DNA of 61,637 nucleotides from Roseovarius sp. UBA6167 (GTDB taxonomy: Bacteria > Pseudomonadota > Alphaproteobacteria > Rhodobacterales > Rhodobacteraceae): contig DIUD01000038.1 in assembly GCA_002428225.1 (NCBI GenBank), positions 1 through 61,637 on the forward strand, written 5' to 3'. A model generated the notes under the pieces. That model did not search any database. It was not told the DNA's origin and saw only the letters and a list, made by a program, of their open reading frames with translations. The position numbers and the translations under genes were made by a program. Positions 56,616 to 61,637 of this stretch are shown in pieces; positions within the stretch are counted from its first letter, which is position 1, and the number at the start of each line of letters is the position of its first letter.

Positions 56616-56671
56616 GGTGCCCAACTGGCCGATGCGCCATGCTCCGGCACATGAACAGGAAAGGATCCCCT

Positions 56672-57079
56672 ATGTACAAGCACGTTCTGGTTCCCGTCTC
56701 CTTCGAGGCCGAGCGCGACAGCGCCGGTGCGCTGACCGTGGCGCGCCTTCTTGCCGGCGACAAGGGCCATATCAGCCTGCTTCATGTCGTCGAGCAGGTG
56801 CCGGCCTATGTCATCTCCTACCTGCCTGCGGACTATCAGTCCGAGGCGCGCAAGGAGATCGAAGCTGACCTGGCTAAAACCGCCGGGGATCTGCCCGATG
56901 CCAGCGCCCATGTGGTCGAGGGCCATGCGGCGCGCACGATCCTTGACTGGGCCGAGAACCACAAGCCAGATTGCATCGTCATCGCCAGCCATCAGCCCGG
57001 GATGCAGGATCTGCTGCTCGGCTCCACCGCCGCCAAGGTGGTGCGCCACGCGCAATGCGCGGTGCATGTGATCCGCTGA
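56672..57079 (+). CDS. Universal stress protein (UspA family)
   Basis: A 135-residue single-domain Usp. N-terminal MYKHVLVPVSFEAERDSAGAL and the C-terminal nucleotide-binding stretch QDLLLGSTAAKVVRHAQCAVHVI (G-x-x-G...G-S type, about 112-134) identify the ATP-binding branch. ASAHVVEGHAARTILDWAENHKPDCIVIASH is standard. The start is set at 56672 because the sequence from there is the canonical N-terminus and an agga/aagga ribosome site is upstream; ATG 56639 would add 11 residues. It sits behind an FNR-type box, consistent with induction at low oxygen. VanZ gene follows 50 bp later. Confidence 0.94.
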   Translation: MYKHVLVPVSFEAERDSAGALTVARLLAGDKGHISLLHVVEQVPAYVISYLPADYQSEARKEIEADLAKTAGDLPDASAHVVEGHAARTILDWAENHKPDCIVIASHQPGMQDLLLGSTAAKVVRHAQCAVHVIR

Positions 57080-57129
57080 GTCTCGGCGAATCGCGTTGAT
57101 CCCCGCCCCTGCCGCGCCTATCGTGGGGC

Positions 57130-57651
57130 ATGGCGATTGTCGCAAGCCTCCTTCTGGCCCTGATCGTGGCGGTCCTGACGCTCAGCCCCGTGCCGGTCGG
57201 TGTCTCGGGTATTTCGCATCTCGACAAGCTCGCGCATGTGCTGGCCCTTGCCGCCGTCACTGCGCCGCTCGCATGGCGATTTCCGCGATGGTGGTGGGTG
57301 GTGGCGCTTGGCGGCCTGGCCTATGGCGGGGTGATCGAGATCGTTCAGCCCTTGACCGGACGCAGCGCGGAATGGGGCGATTTCCTGGCCGACGGGATCG
57401 GGGCCTTTGCCGGGGCCGGCCTCGCCTTCGCCGGTCGGCTGAGATGGCCCGCCACTCTTGCAGGGCGGGGGCCTGTGGATAACGACACGCGGCACCCCGG
57501 TCGGGTCGGCTCGCTTTCGTTCACGGTGACGCGCCCGGCCAGCACGGTTCCCAGCACGGTTCCCAGCACGGTTCATGGTGCGGCTTCGTCGGGCGACGGG
57601 CCGCCTCTCCCGCCCGCGCTTTTGGCAAGATGCGCTGCAAGGCGGGGCTGA
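57130..57651 (+). CDS. VanZ-family membrane protein
   Basis: A 173-residue protein. Residues about 1-115 hold four hydrophobic helices with VanZ-like features: ISHLDKLAHVLALAAVTAPL (about 28-47) and GGVIEIVQPLTGRSAEWGDFLADGIGA (about 65-91). The last about 60 residues are a polar, proline/serine-rich tail (PASTVPSTVPSTVHGA) encoded partly by a 12-bp tandem repeat at 57541-57573. VanZ proteins outside Gram-positive bacteria have no known function; vancomycin-related naming is historical. Possibly only the first 115 residues form the conserved protein. The ATG at 57130 follows a ggggc site of modest quality. Confidence 0.8.
   Translation: MAIVASLLLALIVAVLTLSPVPVGVSGISHLDKLAHVLALAAVTAPLAWRFPRWWWVVALGGLAYGGVIEIVQPLTGRSAEWGDFLADGIGAFAGAGLAFAGRLRWPATLAGRGPVDNDTRHPGRVGSLSFTVTRPASTVPSTVPSTVHGAASSGDGPPLPPALLARCAARRG
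57541..57573 (+). repeat. 12-bp tandem repeat within the VanZ gene tail
   Basis: AGCACGGTTCCC is repeated at 57541-57552 and 57553-57564, with a third partial copy (AGCACGGTT) at 57565-57573. It encodes the Ser-Thr-Val-Pro unit of the polar C-terminal tail. Being a multiple of three, copy-number change would preserve the frame. Confidence 0.75.
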
Positions 57652-57684
57652 AACCGAGGTGGACCGCCGGACCTGTTGATCCCC

Positions 57685-58995
57685 TCACCCCTTGCGGGCC
57701 CGCAGCCGGGCGAAATATTCCAGCCGTTTCTTCAATTCACGCTCGAAGCCGCGTTCGGGCGGGGCATAGAGAACGGGCCGTTTCATGCCCTCGGGGAAAT
57801 AATTCTGCCCCGAAAAGGCGTCTTCCTCGTCGTGGTCATAGGCATAGCCCGCGCCATAGCCCTGTTCCTTCATGAGCTTGGTCGGCGCGTTGAGGATATG
57901 CCTGGGCGGCGGCTCGCTGCCGGTGCGCCTGGCCTCGCGCCGCGCGGCATTGAACGCGGCATAGCCCGCGTTCGACTTGGGCGCGAGCGCGAGATAGATC
58001 ACCGCCTGCCCGAGCGCCAGTTCCCCCTCGGGGCTGCCCAGGCGCTCATAGACCTCCCAGGCGTGCAGGCATACCGACTGCGCCTGCGGGTCGGCCAACC
58101 CGATATCCTCGATCGCCATGCGCGTGATCCGGCGGGCAAGATAGCGCGGGTCCTCGCCCCCCGCGAGCATCCGCGCCAGCCAGTAGAGCGCGGCATCCGG
58201 GTCCGAGCCGCGCACCGATTTGTGCAGCGCGGAAATCAGGTTGTAATGCTCGTCCCCGGACTTGTCATATTTCGCCGCCCGCTTCATCAGCCGCGCGGCA
58301 AGCGCATCCTTGTCAAGCCGCCCCTCGACGCGCCAGGCCACCACCTGCTCGATCAGGTTCAGAAGCGCGCGCCCGTCGCCATCGGCCATCTCAAGCAGCG
58401 CCTCGCGCGCCGGGCCGTCGAGCGGCAGCGCGCGATCCAGTTCGCGTTCGGCCCGCTGCGCCAGCCGCTCCAGATCGGCGAGCGAGAGCCGTTCCAGAAC
58501 CAGCACCTGCGCCCGGCTCAGCAGCGCCGCGTTCAACTCGAATGACGGGTTTTCCGTCGTCGCCCCCACCAGAAGGATCGTGCCATCCTCCATATGCGGC
58601 AGGAACCCGTCCTGCTGCGCCTTGTTGAAGCGGTGGATCTCATCGACGAACAGGAGCGTGCCCTGCCCGTTGGCGCGCCGGTGGCGCGCCTCGTCAAAGA
58701 CGCGGCGCAACTCGGGCAAGCCGGTGAAAATGGCGCTGATCTGCACGAAATGCAGGTCGGTCTGCGCCGCCAGAAGCCGTGCGATGGTGGTCTTGCCCAC
58801 CCCCGGCGGTCCCCACAGGATGAGCGAGCCGAGGCTGCCCGAGGCCAGCATCACGCCGAGCGGCGCCTCCGGCCCCAGCACCTGCTCCTGTCCGATCACC
58901 TCTCGCAGCGTGCGCGGGCGCAGCCGGTCGGCAAGCGGGGCCGGTGGGGTGGCGCGTGGCACGGGGGCGTCGCTGTCGAAAAGATCCGCCACCAC
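57685..58995 (-). CDS. rarA: Replication-associated recombination protein RarA/MgsA
   Basis: A 436-residue AAA+ ATPase of the clamp-loader-like RarA/WRNIP1 family, acting at stalled replication forks. Walker A GPPGVGKTT has Lys68; Walker B LLFVDEIHRFNKAQQDGFLPHME follows; LVGATTENPSFELNAALLSRAQV is sensor 1. The C-terminal half contains DEHYNLISALHKSVRGSDPDAALYWLARML and YFPEGM, typical of RarA. The start is a GTG at 58995 directly after the TAG of the protease gene (58996-58998); a second GTG at 58992 is possible. This abutting arrangement suggests tight coupling to the Deg-type protease gene upstream. Confidence 0.95.
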   Translation of the reverse strand: MVADLFDSDAPVPRATPPAPLADRLRPRTLREVIGQEQVLGPEAPLGVMLASGSLGSLILWGPPGVGKTTIARLLAAQTDLHFVQISAIFTGLPELRRVFDEARHRRANGQGTLLFVDEIHRFNKAQQDGFLPHMEDGTILLVGATTENPSFELNAALLSRAQVLVLERLSLADLERLAQRAERELDRALPLDGPAREALLEMADGDGRALLNLIEQVVAWRVEGRLDKDALAARLMKRAAKYDKSGDEHYNLISALHKSVRGSDPDAALYWLARMLAGGEDPRYLARRITRMAIEDIGLADPQAQSVCLHAWEVYERLGSPEGELALGQAVIYLALAPKSNAGYAAFNAARREARRTGSEPPPRHILNAPTKLMKEQGYGAGYAYDHDEEDAFSGQNYFPEGMKRPVLYAPPERGFERELKKRLEYFARLRARKG

Positions 58996-60372
58996 CTAGC
59001 GCCTGAGCCGCAGCGTCACCCGCTGCCCGCCGCGCTCCACGTCAAGGACAAGGCTGCGCCCGGCCTCCTCCAGCGCGCGTGCCGCCACCGCGCTGTCGCG
59101 CGTCTCGGTGCCGTTCACCCCGCGCAGGATGTCCCCCGCCCGCAGCCCCGCCCGTGCACCATAGGGTCCGGGATCCTCGACGATGACGCCCTCGGCCCCC
59201 AGCGGCAGGCGAAACGCCTCGATCACCGCCGGGTTGATGGTCGAAAGCGTGACCTCCGGCAGCACCGCGCGCGCCCCCGTCACGATGCGGTTGCGCGGCG
59301 GATCATCGGGCGCGGCGATGAGGGCCACGGTGATATCCTCGGCCTTGCCGTCGCGCAGCCGGGTGATCGTCGCCCTTGCCCCGATCCCGGCCAGCGACAG
59401 GCGATAGACCATCTCGGCGGGGCTGTTGACGGGCTGGCCATCCACCGCCGCGACCACGTCGCCCGGTTGCAGCACGCCGACGAAACCGCTCTGCGGATGG
59501 ACCTGCGAGATCACGATGCCGTCGGGCCGATCGAGGCCCAGCCCCTCGGCCACATCGGGCGTCACCGGCTGACCGCCCAAGCCCGCCCAGGGGCGCTCGA
59601 ACTCGGCCTTGCCCGCGCGCGCCTGCGCCACGAACTGCGCCACCAGCCCCGAGGGAATGGCAAAGCCGATCCCGTTCGAGCCGCCCGAGCGCGACAGGAT
59701 CGCGGTGTTGATGCCGATGAGGCGACCGTTGACATCGACCAGCGCCCCGCCCGAATTGCCCGGATTGATCGGCGCATCGGTCTGGATGAAATAACCGCGC
59801 GCGTTGCCCATCGCCGTGCCCGAGCGTGCCAGCCCCGAGACGATGCCGCTGCTGACCGTCTGGCCCACGCCGAACGGGTTGCCGATCGCCAGCACCAGTT
59901 CGCCCACCTCGACCGTGTCGCTGTCGCGCAGCGCGAGCGCGGGCAGGTCCGTCGCGCCCTCGACCTGAAGGATCGCCAGGTCCGCCTCCTCGTCGCCCAG
60001 CAGCACCCTTGCCCCGTATTCACGCCGGTCATTGAGCACCACGCGGATATCCGTCGCCTCGCCCACGACGTGATAGTTCGACACGACGATACCGTCGGAC
60101 GACAGGATCACCCCCGACCCGAGCGAGTTCTGAACGCGCGGGCGGATGGCGCCGAAATCCTGAAAGAACCGCTCGAAGAACGGATCGCCGCGAAAGGGGC
60201 TGGCGCGGGTGGCGACGACGCGGCTGGCGTAGATGTTGACCACCGCCGGGGCGGCGGCCTTGACCACCGGGACGAACCCGAGGGCGATATCCGCCTGCGA
60301 GCCGGGCACACGGGTCTCGGCCAGCGCCGGGCTGGCAGAAAGGATCAGAAGAGCGCAAAGGATACGAAACAA
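58996..60372 (-). CDS. HtrA/Deg-family periplasmic serine endoprotease with two PDZ domains
   Basis: A 458-residue trypsin-like protease/chaperone. A signal peptide (MFRILCALLILSASPALA, cleaved after residue 18) sends it to the periplasm. The triad is His101 (VSNYHVVG), Asp131 (EADLAIL) and Ser207 (PGNSGGALVD). Two PDZ domains (about 260-345 and 360-455) follow, with GVLQPGDVVAAVDGQPV and GLRAGDILRGVNG. The start is inferred as TTG at 60372: a gagg ribosome site lies 6 nt upstream and the resulting signal peptide is clean, whereas no suitable ATG or GTG lies near. It lies after rplQ and its terminator. DegP/DegQ assignment is not possible by eye. Confidence 0.92.
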   Translation of the reverse strand: MFRILCALLILSASPALAETRVPGSQADIALGFVPVVKAAAPAVVNIYASRVVATRASPFRGDPFFERFFQDFGAIRPRVQNSLGSGVILSSDGIVVSNYHVVGEATDIRVVLNDRREYGARVLLGDEEADLAILQVEGATDLPALALRDSDTVEVGELVLAIGNPFGVGQTVSSGIVSGLARSGTAMGNARGYFIQTDAPINPGNSGGALVDVNGRLIGINTAILSRSGGSNGIGFAIPSGLVAQFVAQARAGKAEFERPWAGLGGQPVTPDVAEGLGLDRPDGIVISQVHPQSGFVGVLQPGDVVAAVDGQPVNSPAEMVYRLSLAGIGARATITRLRDGKAEDITVALIAAPDDPPRNRIVTGARAVLPEVTLSTINPAVIEAFRLPLGAEGVIVEDPGPYGARAGLRAGDILRGVNGTETRDSAVAARALEEAGRSLVLDVERGGQRVTLRLRR

Positions 60373-60450
60373 GACGGCCTCACCTCGTGATTGTCCTGCC
60401 AGATATGCGCGGGCGGGCGCCCCATTGCAAGAACGCGCCACCCGACAGAC

Positions 60451-60477
60451 AAAAACCCCCGCCGGGCCGGGCGGGGG
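60451..60477 (-). terminator. Rho-independent terminator after rplQ
   Basis: On the minus strand, CCCCCGCC, loop CGGCCC, GGCGGGGG and then TTTTT (60455-60451) form a strong 8-bp GC stem with a five-U tract, about 30 bp after the rplQ stop. It ends the ribosomal/rpoA operon. Confidence 0.92.
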
Positions 60478-60506
60478 CATGAAGGCTGCGGGCGCGTGTC
60501 CCGTCT

Positions 60507-60926
60507 TCAGTCCTCGGCGGCCTCTTCGGCCTCGAGGCGCGCGCGGTCCTCGGCACCCTTGGCGCTCGGGTCTCGGTCAACGAATTCGATGATCGCCATC
60601 GGCGCCATGTCGCCATAGCGAAAGCCCGCCTTGAGCACGCGCACATAGCCGCCCTGCCGCTCGGCATAGCGGGGGCCGAGCACATCGAAGAGCTTGGCGA
60701 CGTGCTTGTCCTGCTTGAGCTGCGCCGCTGCCTGACGGCGGGCGTGCAGATCGCCGCGCTTGCCGAGCGTGACGAGTTTCTCGACCACGCGGCGCAAGTC
60801 CTTGGCCTTGGGCAGGGTGGTCTTGATCTGCTCGTGTTCGATGAGCGAGCCGGCCATGTTCGCCCACATCGCCTTGCGATGCTCGTGGGTGCGGTTGAGG
60901 CGGCGGTATCCTCTTGCGTGACGCAT
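60507..60926 (-). CDS. rplQ: 50S ribosomal protein L17
   Basis: A 139-residue large-subunit protein at the polypeptide exit region. N-terminal MRHARGYRRLNRTHEHRKAMWANMAGSL and LPKAKDLRRVVEKLVTLGKRGDLHARR are diagnostic, and the body ends at YGDMAPMAIIEFVDRD with an acidic C-terminal tail (residues about 120-139) that is a little longer than in E. coli. It is downstream of rpoA, as nearly always in bacteria. The start at 60926 has ggaga about 6 nt upstream. A 9-bp hairpin stands in the rpoA-rplQ spacer. Confidence 0.98.
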   Translation of the reverse strand: MRHARGYRRLNRTHEHRKAMWANMAGSLIEHEQIKTTLPKAKDLRRVVEKLVTLGKRGDLHARRQAAAQLKQDKHVAKLFDVLGPRYAERQGGYVRVLKAGFRYGDMAPMAIIEFVDRDPSAKGAEDRARLEAEEAAED

Positions 60927-60958
60927 TTTCCATCTCCTAAGCCATTTTGCTTTGTCCG

Positions 60959-60982
60959 GGGGGCTGATGCGTGTCAGCCCCC
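60959..60982. other. Intercistronic hairpin between rpoA and rplQ
   Basis: GGGGGCTGA (60959-60967), loop TGCGTG, TCAGCCCCC (60974-60982): a perfect 9-bp stem with no following U-tract on the minus strand. It lies 33 nt before the rplQ start and could stabilise or space the rplQ message. Confidence 0.6.
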
Positions 60983-61022
60983 TCTCCTTGGGGCGGGATT
61001 GCCCGGGGTGTCGAAGGGCGCC

Positions 61023-61637
61023 TTAAAAGGCGTCCTCGAATTTCTTGGCGAGATCCTCGATATCGTCGGGCGGCCAGTCCTCGACCTCCATGCCCAGATG
61101 CAGGCCCATGCCGGAAAGCACCTCCTTGATCTCGTTGAGCGACTTGCGACCGAGGTTCGGAGTCTTGAGGAGCTCGTTCTCGGTGCGCTGGATGAGGTCG
61201 CCGATGTAGTAGATGTTCTCGGCCTTGAGGCAGTTGGCCGAACGCACCGTCAGTTCCAGGTCGTCGACCGGACGCAGCAGGATCGGATCGATCTGCGGCG
61301 AACGGCCACCGGCCGAGGTCAGACCGCTGACGACGACACCGCCGCCGACGCCGATCGCGTCGTGCATCGGCTCCGCGCCTTCGAGGGCCGCGAACACCGA
61401 CAGCTGCTCGACGAGAATGCGGGCTGCCTGGCGAACCGCCTCCTCGGGCGCGATCACGCCATTGGTCTCGACGTCGATGAGCAGCTTGTCGAGGTCGGTG
61501 CGGTTCTCGACCCGCGCGCTCTCGACCGCGTAGCTGACGCGACGCACCGGCGAGAACGACGCGTCGAGCACGATCCGCCCGATGGTCTTGCTGTCGCCGA
61601 GGTTGCGCATCGTGCCCGGCACGTAGCCGCGGCCCTT
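61023..61637 (-). CDS. rpoA: DNA-directed RNA polymerase subunit alpha, C-terminal part (cut by window edge)
   Basis: The last 205 codons of rpoA; the N-terminal part lies beyond the right edge. Visible are the end of the N-terminal dimerisation domain (FSPVRRVSYAVESARVENRTD and DKLLIDVETNGVIAPEEAV), a Gly-rich interdomain linker (VGGGVVVSGLTSAGGRSP), and a full C-terminal domain: DPILLRPVDDLELTVRSANC, LLKTPNLGRKSLNEIKEVL and GMEVEDWPPDDI. The CTD contacts UP elements and activators such as FNR/CRP. Followed by rplQ on the same strand. Confidence 0.97.
   Translation of the reverse strand, partial: KGRGYVPGTMRNLGDSKTIGRIVLDASFSPVRRVSYAVESARVENRTDLDKLLIDVETNGVIAPEEAVRQAARILVEQLSVFAALEGAEPMHDAIGVGGGVVVSGLTSAGGRSPQIDPILLRPVDDLELTVRSANCLKAENIYYIGDLIQRTENELLKTPNLGRKSLNEIKEVLSGMGLHLGMEVEDWPPDDIEDLAKKFEDAF

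Noticed and set aside
1..61637. tRNA, rRNA, CRISPR arrays, insertion sequences, or a replication origin
   Set aside because: Looked for in all gaps on both strands; no tRNA-like or spacer-repeat structure and no transposase or integrase. The DnaA-box pair at 20039-20076 alone is insufficient to call an origin.

Overview
The window is about 61.6 kb of very GC-rich, densely packed chromosomal DNA. The protein content points to an alphaproteobacterium of the Rhodobacterales (Rhodobacteraceae/Roseobacteraceae). The main indicators are a class I lysyl-tRNA synthetase, a DUF2793 tail-fibre-type protein, a membrane-anchored ThiF/MoeB protein, a stand-alone PIN protein next to RlmI, and an IalB-family periplasmic protein. 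I see no rRNA, tRNA, CRISPR array, transposase or integrase. The placement comes from reading proteins by eye; no database was searched.

Layout. 1-2465: start of zapE, proline iminopeptidase, ubiG and mscL. 2466-4568: a short accessory island with a DUF2793 tail-fibre-like gene and two small partners, locally less GC-rich. 4684-8255: divergent cobS/cobT (cobalamin nucleotide loop assembly) and an orphan iron-type ABC permease. 8213-16536 (minus strand): a DUF2064 glycosyltransferase, dapE, three small coupled genes, pyrB, glmM, an ArsC-family reductase, pyrD, a DUF952 protein and accA. 16599-25366 (minus strand): a LysE-family exporter with a long leader, an M3 peptidase, ThiF/MoeB-like, dut, coaBC, an atypical SDR, a PIN protein, rlmI and a small hypothetical gene.

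25370-34888: glnE, a small acidic protein, an RTX protein behind a perfect 16-bp palindrome, rpsO-pnp with clear terminators, a c-type cytochrome and lysS. 35009-41795 (plus strand): TerB-like, rpiA, rbfA, a phosphodiester glycosidase, truB, a DUF1643 protein, a DUF1178 protein, an SDR and a thiolase. 41876-51321: an orphan hybrid histidine kinase, yaaA, recQ, an IalB-family protein, ptsP (nitrogen-type EI) and lysC. 51414-56527 (minus strand): an orphan phnM with a coupled lipase, an acetolactate-synthase-like TPP enzyme, moaE, moaD and pgsA. 56672-61637: a universal stress protein behind an FNR-type box, a VanZ protein, rarA, an HtrA/Deg protease, rplQ and the C-terminal part of rpoA.

Most genes are housekeeping: pyrimidine, lysine/DAP, amino-sugar, CoA, molybdopterin, cobalamin and phospholipid synthesis, translation, RNA decay and DNA repair. 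Many neighbours overlap by 1-4 bp (ATGA or TGATG), indicating translational coupling. The non-routine content worth following up is: the tail-fibre cassette; a pair of DnaA-box-like sequences in an unusual AT-rich codon block inside the thiF/moeB-like gene; the promoter, palindrome and hairpin leader ahead of the LysE exporter; the FNR-type class II promoter ahead of the stress protein; a lux-box-like palindrome ahead of the RTX gene; and a two-copy palindromic repeat whose copies differ only by compensatory changes.
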